This document shows, one piece after another, positions 43,171 through 55,177 of a stretch of 64,000 nt of DNA. The stretch spans positions 8,044,619 to 8,108,618 of the forward strand of contig CM030867.1 of the NCBI GenBank assembly GCA_018105865.1, in the 5' to 3' direction. Each line of letters starts with the position of its first letter. Within the stretch, counting starts at the first letter, position 1. The notes below the pieces were generated by a model, which saw nothing but the letters and a program-made list of their open reading frames with translations, was not told the origin of the DNA and ran no database searches. This DNA comes from Metaphire vulgaris (lineage: Eukaryota > Annelida > Clitellata > Crassiclitellata > Megascolecidae). Both the position numbers and the translations under genes were made by a program.

Positions 43171-44195
43171 AGGTAGTACAAGGGGAAAGACTATCAATTC
43201 TTAGCCACAAAGCTAAGGAACCATATACGTGCCTTTTGATGAGTACCCTGCAAAAGGTTGAATTGAGACATCCTGGGTTAAAACATTAGTTTCAATCTCT
43301 ACTATATAGGTGATAAGAAATAGGGGTATTGCGTGACGTATCCAGTAGGCAGGGGTGTGATTAGCGCGACTACTGGGTACGCTACAGTACTATAGCACAC
43401 CAGGACTGGAAAACCCTAGGTCTCTTTAGAAATAAAGTTAAGGTTTTTAGTTTTTTAGGTTTTAATGTTTGAAATGTCAACACCTAGAAATCCCTTGCTA
43501 CAGATATATTCTTGTCACATATCAAAGCCTATAAGCCTTTCTCTTTATTCTTGCCACATACGTGTTTCTCTGTCGTCCTCTATCAGAGGTTTGACAGTCA
43601 TCTACCTTCATTCTCTCTTTCTCTAGAAACAGAGTTGTTCTATTTATAGAACATAATCCTAAACACCTAAATTTTTATTTTTTATGATTTTTAAACACCC
43701 GAAATGGGCCTACCCACATTTTCTAAAAGTTCACGAATAGCTAATACGTGAACTCCTGGATTACGGGCAGCAGCAATTCGGATGACAAATTCTCGAGTTC
43801 ACTCCTTCGCACGAGTCTAGAAATACTCCATCCGCGCCGTTTCCGGCTAACGAACATTAAGTTTCAGCAGGTAGTTTAAAACAAGTTTAAAACACCTGGA
43901 ACTTCCAGAGTGGTGTCCTAGTAGGAACCTCAATATTTTCGTCATCCGCACCATTGCTAACCCGTAATCAGTAATGGAGGCCTTGAACCAGATTAAATGA
44001 AAATCAACATCCGGTTGACAATCTACATTGGTTTTTTTCTATTCATGGATTTTACTATTGGTTCAGCAAATACAAAAAAGCAGATTGAAATGGTAATCAT
44101 TGTTAACGTTTACAAATACCAAAAGGCTGTTTAAAGCCGACGTCTTCGTTTATTGTTCAAATGTCAAATGTTAATCTGTTGTTCAGTAGATTTTA
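43171..44195. other. Unassigned AT-rich sequence
   Basis: I see no coding sequence with recognisable motifs and no clear element ends. Confidence 0.35.
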
Positions 44196-44576
44196 TCGAA
44201 TAGCGCTTATCGACAATAATTAGGTCAAGGCTGCGCGTTCAGGTTTATGCAAATGTGGACAGCGAGCAGCCAGTGAACATGAGGGTTGCATGGCGTCAAG
44301 CAGCGCGCTTTTTAAAATAAAGCTGTTAGAATCTGACTTCTCCAGGAGCATAATTTCGTTGTAGTGAAATTAAAGACAATTCTATTGTTGAATTAAAACG
44401 TTGGCTCGAGTGCAGACTGCAGAGCAATGTTAACGGCATAAATGTAGTATTTATTTTCTAAAATACCGCTCGCATTCAACCATTTACTGTCCACATTTGC
44501 ATGCGCATTGCGCGTAACCTGATTCCCGATTCTAATTTTAACTAATACGCGGTTAGCTGATAAGCGCTATTGACGT
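44196..44576. mobile_element. MITE related to the AGGCTGATCGC element
   Basis: Inverted ends aatagcgcttatc (44200) and gataagcgctatt (44572). The interior (gtttatgcaaatgtggacag, aataaagctgttagaatc, tgaattaaaacgttggct) matches 58602-58800, and the right part (gtccacatttgcat, gattctaatttta) matches 59780-59850. It is a shorter deletion derivative of the 58554-59865 element. Confidence 0.6.
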
Positions 44577-44581
44577 CGATA

Positions 44582-44750
44582 ATGCATAGATATCAAATTA
44601 TATTATTGCTGACAATTGTTATAGCGCAGTGTGAGGGTTTTGCTTGTTGTGGTTGTGGTGACTGTAACTCAGGCAACGGTGGTTTTGGTACCTGTAACCT
44701 GATTGCTGATGAAGAGCTGGAATTTTCATTCGTCATTTTCATTCATTGGT
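44582..44750 (+). CDS. Candidate first exon of a small secreted Cys-rich protein
   Basis: Starting at the ATG at 44582 the frame reads MHRYQIILLLTIVIAQCEG, a convincing signal peptide, then ACCGCGDCNSGNGGFGTCN with six cysteines. Downstream of ~44750 the frame runs into LINE-tail sequence, so the real exon should end before that; donors such as ttg|gtacct near 44689 are possible. Its start is only 6 bp after the MITE end at 44576. No family recognised. Confidence 0.35.
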
Positions 44751-44759
44751 CATATAACA

Positions 44760-44910
44760 ATCAATCAATCAATAAACTTCTATGGCGCCACTTTCATAAT
44801 GCCCAGGGCATCACCGATGGCGCACCAAATCCAAATAGAATTAGAGCCTGGTCAATCCGGAAGATCAGTCAGAAGAGCGGAGGATAGGCCAAGTCAAACA
44901 CGTATGCTTT
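44760..44910 (-). mobile_element. LINE 3' end, reverse strand
   Basis: aatcaatcaatcaataaact then tctatggcgccactttcata is the complement of a LINE 3' end with an (AATTG/ATTG)n-type tail, structured like the ends at 15679 and 16925. Confidence 0.45.
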
Positions 44911-44941
44911 AAGACCTCGTACCCCGAAGTCTAACTGCATC

Positions 44942-45102
<161 letters not shown>

Positions 45103-45573
45103 TGTGTAACCGACGTAATCCGAATTGATTCGACCAGTGTGTCCCTTGGGTACCGTCGTACTTCTACCGACCAAACCGATAGAAGATAATAAGAAAAGCA
45201 TTGCGTTATCACATCCGAAGGTCTTTAAGTTTAAGTTATAAAGGAAGTAATTTTTAAACAGCTCTTCAAATACCAAAAACAATGATAAATCTCAATTGAC
45301 GCATGGGCGTCAGGAGGGTGGTGCAAGGGGGTACAATTTTACCTCCTCGAAAAACTGGTTAAGAAAGAAGTAAAATATCAATTTATATAACAATCCGATG
45401 AACTTTTTTGTAGTGCTATATAATTTATAAATAGTCCAATAGATCTCGAGTCTTGACAGTCAGAGAGACAGACAGAGACAGAAAGAGGCAGACAGACAGT
45501 CTCGTCATTTTGTTTCTTTTGTCACATGATCCTGTTTTGTACCCCCATGGAAAAATTTATGTGGACGCCTATG

Positions 45574-45975
45574 CATTGGCGTAGCCACGGGAGGCCGGAG
45601 GGGGCCCGGGGGATGCCCCTATTAATTAAGACTGGGACCGGTCTTGAGATAGTTTGGGGGCAGGGCCATAGTAAGGCGGGGGCTGAGCGGGCTGTAGCCC
45701 CCGGCCCATCATGAAAATAGCCCACCGATTTTCGAGATAACCTTTTTTTGCTTGTCAGAACGATTTGGAAGGGAGATAACCTTTTTTGCTTGTCAGAGAT
45801 TTTCAGTATATAGACGACGGCCTTTTTTCTCAGCCCCCAGACCCACTCGGACCTTAATCCGGCCCGGGGGGATACACCGTAGTAAGATCGAAAAGAAAAC
45901 AGAACGTCAATGTGTGCTAATGTCTCTACGACGTTTTCATGTGCCCCCTATTCCGGAAACCGGGCTGCGCCACTG
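45574..45975. mobile_element. hAT-type element, CATTGGCGTAGCCA ends
   Basis: Left cattggcgtagccacggg and right ggctgcgccactg are imperfect inverted repeats. No matching 8-bp duplication (cgcctatg against taaatctc), so one end may be rearranged. Carries the CAGGGCC hAT at 45661 inside. Confidence 0.5.
45661..45866. mobile_element. hAT element, CAGGGCC family (nested)
   Basis: cagggccatagtaaggcggg to accttaatccggccc, with the same cttgtcagaacgatttgg and gagataacc modules as 1711-2120. It is about half as long (fewer internal tandem units). The right end has lost its last bases, and G-rich flanks hide the duplication. Confidence 0.7.
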
Positions 45976-46442
45976 TAAATCTCTTTATAGCGCCTGCCAA
46001 ATATTTTGAATTCGATCGTGGAATGCATCGACAACATGACATTCCTACTTGTGAATAATTTTCCCGCCTTCAAGATACGCAGCCTCTCTTTCGTTTGCAA
46101 TTCTTCCACTGTAGTCTGCCTCTCATTCCTATACACGCCCATAAGCGTGTGAGGGTATCCGGCGCCCGGGGGCAAAGTGTACCGTTGGCGCCCCCCAACA
46201 CTGCTGACGAGGAAAAAAAGGGTCGTCACATCGTTCTCTCGGCGCCCCTCAACTCTCTACGGCGCCCCTCTCCCTATTCTCCTGACGAGCAACCGAAAAA
46301 GGTCGCCACACTTGTTTCTTCTTATTTATTATATATTTAACTAACCTAAAAATCCCGATTTTGGCGCTCCTTCACCTCCGCGCCCGGAGGCATATCATCA
46401 TATGCCCCTCGGCCCCCTCGCTACGCCTCTGTACACGCACAG
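45976..46442. other. Old hAT debris
   Basis: gcgcccgggggcaaagtgt, ctgacgaggaaaaaaagg and a right-type end ctcgctacgcctctg at ~46421-46435 look like diverged CAG-end hAT fragments. No gene. Confidence 0.35.
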
Positions 46443-47126
46443 TCATACAGCTTTTTCTGCGGAAAACTTTTATGACATCTGGTCAAACTTTTCTTGTGAT
46501 TTCGTCCCTCTTTCGTCCAAATTATGAACTCTCCGGAACCGGCGATGAAGAGGGAGACTTCTTTCAGCCGTCCTCGGAGGCTTACCTGACGGCGGCGGCT
46601 AAACGTAACCCCGTCTCCCTCGGGTGGTTGATGACGGCCGCCATGCGCCTCTGCGGCGAGCGACCGGGGGACTGCCTCGGGGTCCCCGCCAGGGGTAGAC
46701 GCCACGGCGAATGGAACTGGTCGGCGCAGTCCTGACGGAGAAGCGAGAAAGGCCGAGAAATGACGGCTGCAGATCTCTCGTTCGTCGGGCTTCACAATCA
46801 GCCTACGGACTGCGGATCAGGGCCTGTTTTAAGAAATATTTATCACTGCACTAAACTCAGAAAATTTGTGGACATCCGCGCAAGAAAACAAGCAGAAAAG
46901 GTCGTCTGGAAAATTTATCACTGCACAAACATGGAGTTATTATTATAGGAGACGGCATTACGTCATTTGGCTGAAGCCAACTATTTGGGAAATTCCCAAA
47001 CGGCAGCCACATTGGTAGACCCAAAAACATCAGCTGAGCCATGGGGAATAGCTGCGGATATGTTTTGTCAATGATCTAAGAACTTTTTATTAGTATGTAG
47101 GGCCTAATGAAAATGAAGATTCAGAT

Positions 47127-47454
47127 CAGTGGATGCTCCAGGATTTGGCAAGTGGGGGGCGTTGGGGTGGCAACTTCTAATCAGGGGTCCTACCGCTTGT
47201 TGTTAGGTAAGTAGTATTAAGTATAGGGTTCCAACAGGGTGGCACTCAATAGGGGGCACGGACCCACCCTGGATCCAGTGGCGGCTCCAGGATTTGGCAA
47301 GTGGGGGGCCGTTGGGGTGACAACTTCTAATCATGGGGGCCTACCGTTTGTTGTTAGGTATGTGGTATTAAGTATAGGGTCCCAACAGGGGCCACTTGGA
47401 GGTCAGGCACTCAAAGGGGCACGCCCCGGGGGCCCCCCTGTGGAGCCGCCACTG
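47127..47454. mobile_element. hAT MITE with two tandem units (counterpart of 24645-25154)
   Basis: Ends cagtggatgctccagg and tggagccgccactg, with the same flanks (attcagat, attaagat) as copy 1. It was therefore present before the composite spread. Confidence 0.8.
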
Positions 47455-47589
47455 ATTAAGATGCTATTGTTCGACATTTGTGTTTGAAAATAGCAAGTGG
47501 ACAGTATATTGTATGACATCAATCGTGTTTACAATACGACTTGGGGGCTGTCCATTAATTATGTCAACAATTTTTGGTCAATTTTCATC

Positions 47590-47915
47590 CAGGGATATTT
47601 TTACACCCTCCTAACACCCCTCAACACCACCTCCCCCATTTTAGGTCGACACCCCCAAAATTTGGTAATGTGACAAATGCAAAATGGATACTAATTAGCT
47701 CTGAACACCCCCAATGGGGGGGGGGGTGTTCAGAGCTAATTAGTATCCATTTTTCCCTCCCCCAAATCCAAATTTCCTTCCCCCAAACTTTTATTGTCGG
47801 ACGACCTTTTTTGTCAGCCTTTTTTCCGGGGAGAGACTTAAAAATTCCGACACCCTCGCCTCCCCAGATTTTCCCGACACCACCCCCCAAATTCAAAATC
47901 CTAGAAATAACACTG
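47590..47915. mobile_element. hAT MITE, CAGGGATATTT family, with inner hairpin
   Basis: Ends cagggatattttta and tagaaataacactg. At 47689-47750 ggatactaattagctctgaa and its complement form an inverted repeat around a G-run, absent from the copy at 25297. Confidence 0.7.
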
Positions 47916-48160
47916 CCCCCCCTTGTCATCAACTGTCAACTTTCAGTTACCCCACCCCAATAATTATGTCAAAAAAACTCCCCAAGATCAATGACAGGTC
48001 CAAATAACAAAGTTATTATTTAAAAAAAAGAGAATGATATAACTCTGACTTAATATTTCTGTATTCGTCCGATTCAACCACAATGGCCGCTAACAATGGA
48101 GGTGCTATTTTTAGCCTACGCGCTACTGGCTTCACGCAGCCTGGTTAGAAATGACGTAAT

Positions 48161-49727
48161 CAACGTTCCCTCTAATTTTTTTGGGTGCTGTGCAAAATTG
48201 TAGTTGGTCTGAGCAACTCAAAAATTCTGCCGGCCAAGGTATCAGGGGCGTAAATCCTATGTGTTTTTCTGGGTCCGGACCCACCCACTTTTTTAGGAGC
48301 TGGGTCCGGCCAGGCAATGGACCCACCCACTTTTTGAGATGAATTGTTTATTATTATTCGCGAGACAATTATGTAAAGCAGTGAGAACAGCTAGATTTAT
48401 TTTGCCCCCAATTATGTAACTCAGAAAGACCTGCGATGTTTCCTATCCTCGCGTCTGACTGGCTATCTAGGTTTTATTTAGCTCTATGGATAAACGTGAC
48501 GTCACATTTTCGCATCCGTACGACTCCATTTTGTCATTTTTAGGTCTTTGGTTCGGTCAACGTGAAAACGTTTCTGCTAGCAATTGTTAATTATTATTTA
48601 CTGTCTATCCTGCATTTATCATGTAAGTGCTTCTAGATAATAATTTATTTTGTTTGATGCAAAAATAGAATTGTTTTCACTTTTCAATAGTACGATTAAT
48701 CTTTAAGTTCATTTTGATTAGTTGCTTTCACTTTATTACACTGACGTTTGAACATATATACTTACTGTTGGGCGATAAAACGTAAGAGCGAAATTTTCTT
48801 CGTTTTTTTTAAATTTTTGCAAGAACTAGTATTCGAGATTTGCTTATGCAAAATGACTGTAAAATAAAGTTTATCATGATTTCTGTGCTATCTTAATCTA
48901 GATATGGAAAGTTAGAATAATTGCGAAGCAATCGGCAAAAGTTTTTATCCAGTCAATAGCTAGGCAATTTTTGAAAGCTTTGTAATTTCCTTCTTCAAAA
49001 TCAAACCTATGTTTAGTTGTGGTCAACAGGTCGACCCGGGACCTCGGGTTGTCTTTAAAATAATTTTGGTTATAAATTTATAATTTATAACTTCTATAAT
49101 TCTATTTGTAGAAAACGCGGAAAGTTGCAGCAGGTCGACAATTTTTTTGTCCATAAAACAAAAATTCAAAAGACTGAAGAAACTGCCCCACAGCCTACAC
49201 TAGACAATGAGCCTACCATGAATGATGGTCACGTCACTCCACCACATCAACCTCAACAGCACAATTTAAAATTTTCATTTGGACCCACCCAACTTTTTAC
49301 ACAGATCTACGCCTCTGCAAGGTATATATGAGATTTTTAAGATTTTTGAAAATTGTATTGCCTTGTCCCATACGCTAGTCAAGTGAAGACTGAAGACTGA
49401 TGTCCAACAAGATAAGCTTTTCCAAAAATTGCAATAAGACCTAATTAATAAAACAATAACATATAACTTAATACTATATATTAATAAAATGAACTTGAAA
49501 TTTCTTAAAGTCGTTATAAGTAAGTCTTATTGACAAAACATCACATAATGCACGGCTTCATTGTCATCGAAATTCTAACGTAAAGGCAACAGTTTGCTGA
49601 CATATTTTGCAAAAATCAAATTAATCGATTTCACTATACGTGAGGATGCGTTTAAGCTGCACGCTACGTTCCGAGACAGAGTCAGGTAGTTCCGTGTTAA
49701 CGTGTTCGTTTATCCATTCAGTCTTAA

Positions 49728-49778
<51 letters not shown>

Positions 49779-50678
49779 TCCTGATAGGCGTACTTTGCAA
49801 TTCGAAAACATGATAATGAGCGTAACATCATAAACGCCTGCGCGTACAAAGAATAGTACTCAATTTTTAGCCGATGACAGAGGTTGAAGAAGACTTCCCG
49901 CAGTTATTCACTACTTCACTACTACAGGGATACAGCGAAGTCTCAATTCTTCTTAAGTCCATATAAGCCTGTAGTAACTGTACGTTGCATTTACGATCAA
50001 TGAAATAGCCCTTCTCCATTAAGAATTTGTACTCAATTTGTAGCCGATGATAGGCTTAAAGAAGACCGCCCAAAGTTTTACAACAAACCCTGAGTTATTA
50101 TTTGGCTTAAGTCCAGTTCGATGGTGCGGGGCCGAGATGTCCAGGGTCCAGATGTCCCGTTACCCAGAAGTCCCGTTACCCAGTTGCCGGGCCCAGTTGT
50201 CCGGGGCCCAATCGGCGGTACCCAGTTGTCGCGGACCGATGCCGTTTAGACATTACGACGATTATTCGACTAAAATATTTGAGACATTTTACGTATATTT
50301 AGCTCCAACGCGGATTTTTCTGTGTACACTATTTTAAATTTGAGCTACATAATAACGTAATGGAAGTTGGATTCGCCGTCAGAAGCCAAGGTCAGAACTC
50401 AGAAGGCTTTGGCGCCATTCACGAAATTTATTTTATAGCGCTTGATTTTGTTTAGACTACGAACTATCATTGGGCCATGTAACGAAACTCATTTTCGCCA
50501 CAGCCATTACTGCATGTTCTGTGATTGTGCTTCAAGTCAAATTTTTGTTATAATGTTTCATCTTTGGCTAATGTATTATCCTATAAATGCCACTCAAAAA
50601 TCACTGCGCGCTACTCAAAAACTTCTGCGCGCTGGCCCTAAAAATATTGTGCAATTGCGCAGCTTAGAGGGAACGTTG
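48161..50678. mobile_element. hAT element, CAACGTTCCCTCTAA family (innermost)
   Basis: Ends caacgttccctctaa and ttagagggaacgttg. A perfect 8-bp duplication gacgtaat at 48153-48160 and 50679-50686. Removing it restores the right end of the composite element. It carries one transposase-like exon (49112-49321) and (TA)n at 49731-49774, but no catalytic region, so it is a deletion derivative. Confidence 0.9.
49112..49321 (+). CDS. Candidate N-terminal exon of a hAT transposase (ZMYM/52-kDa-repressor type)
   Basis: Between acceptor ttgtag (ends 49111) and donor aag|gtatat (49321/49322), one frame reads KRGKLQQVDNFFVHKTKIQK followed by a Pro/Gln/His-rich stretch. The basic start followed by a ...FF motif resembles N-termini of ZMYM1-like hAT transposases. 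It is only ~69 residues, with no zinc finger or catalytic part in this copy. Confidence 0.4.
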
Positions 50679-52169
50679 GACGTAATGCCGTCTCCTCTAA
50701 TAATAACTCCATGTGCACAAAGCACAGAAAATCAATGCACATTTTCATTTTATCACTGCACATTTTGTGTATCGCTGCACTTTAAAGCAGGCCCTGCTGC
50801 GGATATAACCCGAAAGGAGTTACCGATTAATAATTATTAATTCCAGGGGCGGATCTGCAGGGACCATAGGCGTAAGCTTATAACAGGCCTCTAGAATCGA
50901 GTGAGGAAGGTATAGGGCTGTACGGTAACTCGGGTAGATCGCTTCTAGTTCTAGGCGCAACATTAGCGAACTGCGTCGAACTTTTGAGTTGGAGTGGCGG
51001 GATTGCCAGGTTCTCAGCGGCCATTGTGGTTAGTAGCGGACTCGCTAGGCGGATTACACAGGAGACAGTACTCAACAATCAGCATGCACCTGTACTTGCG
51101 TGGAGAGCTCATTGATATTGGACGAACTATGCAACAGCACCTTACGGCGAATGAGCGAAGGCACCTGGCGCGCCTCCTGCTCGGGCCGGCCCACTGGAGG
51201 ACGAATGGGAGAGGCCGAAGGGGAGGGTGGCGGTTACAGCGGTCCATCAAAGTCATTACTACTCACACTGACCATCACACGAGTCGTGAAAAGCAAACAT
51301 CGGCGCAACCGGACATCACACGCACCCGATCGGCGCTTTTACATCCGCGGCTGTTGCGTCATCTAAACTCCCAGGCACGGGACATCAGGCTGGGCCTACA
51401 GAATGTGCGGTCGGTTGCTAATAAAATCGAAAGTGTGGTTGATCTCATTGAGGAGAATCGACTGCATGTAATGGTTTTGACTGAGACTTGGCACCAGGAA
51501 TCCAGGATGGTGATTCGGTCGCTATAAAGAGACTACGGGGATCAGGGCTGAATGTTGTGGAAGCTGCACGCCAGGTTCCAGATGCCTCTTGTCAGCTCGA
51601 GACTAACTTCGTCAACCATGGAGGGCTGGCAATTGTTGCGAGTCGAGGAGTCAACATCAGCAAGGTGACCTCTAAGCATAGAATGACGACCTTTGAACAT
51701 CTGTGCTGTCGAATCGGAGGCAGGGAGACTCAGAAATGACTGACACAAAAGCGACATGGAAAGCTTTAAACTCGCTTCTTGGAGAAGGATGGGTGGGTTC
51801 GAGCCAGTGTTCGGAACTTAGCGCAGAGGAATTCCATCGTTATATTGACATAAAGGTCAGTGGAGTACGGAGTAAGACCGCCATGGCAGGTCCGGCATCT
51901 TTCTCCACGTTTGATGGACCGCATCTTACAGCGTTTATCCTCCCGACGACTACGGAAGAGGTGATATAGCGACCGTCAAAGCATCTCCCAACAGGCAATG
52001 TCCAGCGGATCCCATGTCTATGTGGCTCTTGAAGGAATCAATCGGGGTGTTGGCCCCTTTCCTGGCAGAACTTATCGCAACTTCGCTGGATACGGGAGAA
52101 TTCCCGGCAGCATGGAAACATGCGACGGTGATTCCACACTTGAAGCGATCTGGTCTCGACCAGTCGGAC

Positions 52170-52280
52170 CAAAGGCGTCGATCCACTTGGAATATTGGGG
52201 GCAAACCTCCGAAGTTAGGTACATGAAAAGTTGATGCTGTCATTTCTCGTTGTCCTGGTCACTCAGACACTCACGACTCG

Positions 52281-52324
<44 letters not shown>

Positions 52325-53561
52325 CTACTATATATATATAGCTACTATATACATATAGCTACTATATATATATAGTTACTATATATATAGCTACTATCGC
52401 AACTAGCTAACAAGATTTTACTTACTTACTTACTTTGTTTATATCAGGAAGTGATATAAATTCAGACATATTTTACTTTTGGGTTTGTTCAATAATTTAT
52501 TTTCAATTAAGCTATTTATTGTTTATAAAGGCAAAAATTCATAGTTATGCAGTCTGCACCACTACAAATTATTGCTGACCAATCATATTAAAACGTAGGC
52601 ATGTATACCTTACCTGCTTGAGTGGTCTATCTCGTAATCTCAATTAGAGTGTTGAGCCCAAGATGCAGAGCAAAATGAAAAGTTTGACAAATAAAAGAGT
52701 CCAGGTTTCGTGGGCAGCATCTTAAATGATATTGCATTGTCGCTTACGAGACATTATTAAATTTTTATTATCTACTACTCGGATTTAGACGTCCAAACAG
52801 TTAACTGTCTAGTTCAAGCAAGAGAAATGTCTTAAATGCAGTCAGATGACTTAGTTCCCGTAATCTCCATATAATTTAGACGCTTCACCGGTGTTTTCAA
52901 CAAAACCATACGATTTATCTAAACTTCTAAAGAGTTAAACGCCATTCTCTCAGCAGGGTGGCGTAGTTACCCCCCTCCCCATGTTACTAACGCAGCAAGG
53001 CTGTTGTACAGCCGTCGACTATCTAAATCTAGTAAATTCGGCTCAAAAGCATCTTGACATCGTTCCCATGATGACCGTTAAGTGACATGAAAGTTTACAC
53101 TTAGGGTCAGTCAACCAGAGACCAGGTTCCTACAGTCCGACTGCTTGTTCGTCCCCAATGGATTAATTATCAGGTTTAAAAGGTTCACATTTGCAAGCAA
53201 TCTGGATAAACGCAGTGACGGTACTCCAGTGACTGAGTGTCAAACTACTGAAACTGAGCAAACGTTATAGGGCTTACATGTTGCCAATGATTTTGGAGTG
53301 GGGCAACACATGATGAACAAATGTTGAGCCCACTCTAAATCAATGGAGAGAATCGGGCCCCCGTGGATCGTCATTTCTGAACCGAAACTCCAAAAATATG
53401 AAATTTCACAAATAGAAATTTCAGGAAGAGCATGCATTGAGACTGGAAAATGTGTTAACTGGTATATAAACAGTTGAAATATTGGGGGGGGGCCCAACAA
53501 GTGCTGGGCCCCCTGTCCAAATTATTGGGGGGCCCGGGCCCCCTATGGATTGACGCCTATG
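52170..53561. mobile_element. hAT element, CATAGGCGTC family, intact reference copy
   Basis: Ends caaaggcgtcgatccac and ggattgacgcctatg. A perfect 8-bp duplication agtcggac at 52162-52169 and 53562-53569. Splits the LINE frame (LDQSD | NYSPVSN). It holds a LINE 3' fragment (gattttacttacttacttac, ~52413) and a (TA)n/tagctactata block at 52282-52395. Its order defines the inserts in the copy at 32481-37170. Confidence 0.9.
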
Positions 53562-54852
53562 AGTCGGACGTCTGAAACTACAGTCCGGTGTCGAACTTGC
53601 CTTTTTATCGAAGTTAGTAGAAAGGATCGTTAATAAACAATTGATTGGCTTTCTCAGTCGACACGGGCTGATGCCACAGGATCAATCGGCTTACCATCGT
53701 GGTCACTTGACTGAAACTGCGGTTTTAAAGATCTTTAATGACCTGGTCGATGTGATTGCGAATGGTCAGGTTGCACTTCTCTGCCTCATCGATCTATCAT
53801 CTGCCTTCGATACAGTGGATCATGGGGTTCTCATTCTCATCCATCGACTGAAGAATTCCTATGGTCTGGATGGGGTGGTGTTGCGCTGGATTAAGAGTTA
53901 CCTTAGTGGAAGAACGCAGGAGGTTTCGTGCAATGGGAAGCTGTCTGAGAGCCAGACTTAATAACATGGACAGAAAAACTTTGATCCTGTCGTCACGTGT
54001 CGTGATGTTAAAGAACGGCTTCGGGGTTTTCGATATTCGTTCTTCACTGTGGTGTGCCACAGGGGGGTCAGTCTTGGGCCCACTACTTTTTATCCTATAC
54101 ACAGCGGATATGAGAACAATCATCAAGAATGCTGGTTTGATGTCGCATAGTTACGGCGACGATGGGAAAATTAATATACTCTTCATGTCTGCCGGTTGAT
54201 ATGGACGCACTACGAAAGCGGTTCGAGGGATGCATAGTGGCTGTCACGAAATGGGCAGAGGAGAATCATCTGGCCCTAAATCTAGCGAAGACAGAATTCC
54301 TATGGCTATGCACACCGAGGAGGCAGAACCTGATAAGTCGTGAATCCTTCAAGGTGGGTGGACTGGACATTGCCCCCTCTGCGTCCTTACGGCTCCTGGG
54401 AATACAGCTCGACGGGTCTCTGACGTTCGAGCCGCACATAACGGAGCTGACTCGCCGCTGCTACCACCAGCTACGGAAGATTAAGTCTGTCCGAAGTTAT
54501 CTACCGGTTACTGGAGCGATTCAACTCGTCCGTGCCTTCGTGCTGTCGAGACTTGATTACTGCAACAACGTGCTACGCGGGATTGCAGCTGCTAGAATGA
54601 ATCGACTCCAATTGGTCTTGAACCTTGCTGCGCGAGTAGTCTATGGATGTCGTCGGAATGATCACGTAACTCCGCTCCTTAAAGACCGACTTCATTGGCT
54701 CCGGGTCCCGGAGAGGATTACTTACAAACGCTGTTGGTTTACTTTTCGCGCGCTACGCGACCAAATATGCCCGAGCTACCTCGCCTCGCTTGTAAAGAGA
54801 ACGACGGTAAATGATCGTAGATCACATCTCAGGTCCAGTCATCAGGGAAAAC

Positions 54853-54980
54853 CAGAGATGTGCGGATCCAACAATTTTGGACCGCGGATAAACCGGCTCC
54901 GCGAGGTTTGGATCCGCGGAGGATCCGCATCCGCGAGCGTTTTCGATATCAGGAACGCGGAGGATCCAAATCCGCAGATA
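54853..54980. mobile_element. hAT MITE, CAGAGATGTGCGGATCC family
   Basis: cagagatgtgcggatcc at the left and ggatccaaatccgcag near 54980 at the right, with repeated gatccgcgg units. Inserted in the LINE C-terminus. No clear target duplication. Confidence 0.55.
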
Positions 54981-55038
54981 GCAAATAAAATTGGTTTTTT
55001 ACTATACCTTCGCCAGGCACATAGCGCTATACAAATTG

Positions 55039-55098
<60 letters not shown>

Positions 55099-55177
55099 GG
55101 TTTTGTAAATTACTGACCTGCAAAAGTCTTGAAATAAGTCTGCTTTATTATTTTTCCCTACAGCGGCAATTTGCATC

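Larger units (their letters stand above)
46930..50713. mobile_element. CATGGAG composite element, copy 2 (middle of the stack)
   Basis: Starts catggagttattattatag and ends with the inverted counterpart ctaataataactccatg. A perfect 8-bp duplication tgcacaaa at 46922-46929 and 50714-50721. Colinear with copy 1 (24452-25737) apart from the 2.5-kb hAT at 48161-50678 and one fewer internal tandem unit. Confidence 0.9.
46818..50796. mobile_element. hAT element, CAGGGCCTG family (outermost of the stack)
   Basis: Ends cagggcctgttttaag and ctttaaagcaggccctg. A perfect 8-bp duplication ctgcggat at 46810-46817 and 50797-50804. The unoccupied site is seen in the related copy near 62753 (gactgcgatataaccc). 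Its own sequence is only ~190 bp (46818-46929 plus 50714-50796). Confidence 0.9.
46443..50880. repeat. Repeat R1, copy split by a 4-kb nested stack
   Basis: 46454-46817 and 50797-50880 match 62395-62755 and 62756-62825. GC-rich. On the minus strand it offers a basic/proline-rich frame followed by a splice-donor-like cag|gtaagcctcc (near 46585 and 62518), so R1 could be the 5' end of another transposon gene. Confidence 0.6.
50985..55100 (+). pseudogene. CR1-like LINE with endonuclease and reverse transcriptase, split by a hAT
   Basis: The longest LINE here. Frame 50994-51527 has an N-terminal region ending in the start of an APE endonuclease (LGLQNVRSVANKIES...TETWHQE). Endonuclease parts continue at ~51500-51720. 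Linker sequence at 51730-52169 ends in a fingers-type motif (TGEFPAAWKHATVIP). After the hAT (52170-53561) come NYSPVSNLPFLSKLVERIV, LIDLSSAFDTVDHGV (53641-53961), SVLGPLLFILYT (54060-54110) and the YADD position, here read as SYGDDGK. The 375-residue frame from 54162 carries the thumb and C-terminal part (RLDYCNNVLRG, NDHVTPLLKDRLHWLRVPER). A small MITE (54853) cuts the end; the 3' UTR and (ATA)n tail lie at 55005-55098. Several frameshifts and an internal deletion make it inactive. Confidence 0.8.

Noticed and set aside
43861..43905. Small palindromic element around gtttaaaacaagtttaaaac
   Set aside because: Short AT-rich self-complementarity without flanking duplication or a second copy in the window.
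45299..45573. Complete hAT element between gcatgggcgtc and gacgcctatgc
   Set aside because: The ends look inverted, but no 8-bp duplication is seen and the right end overlaps the start of another element; left unannotated.
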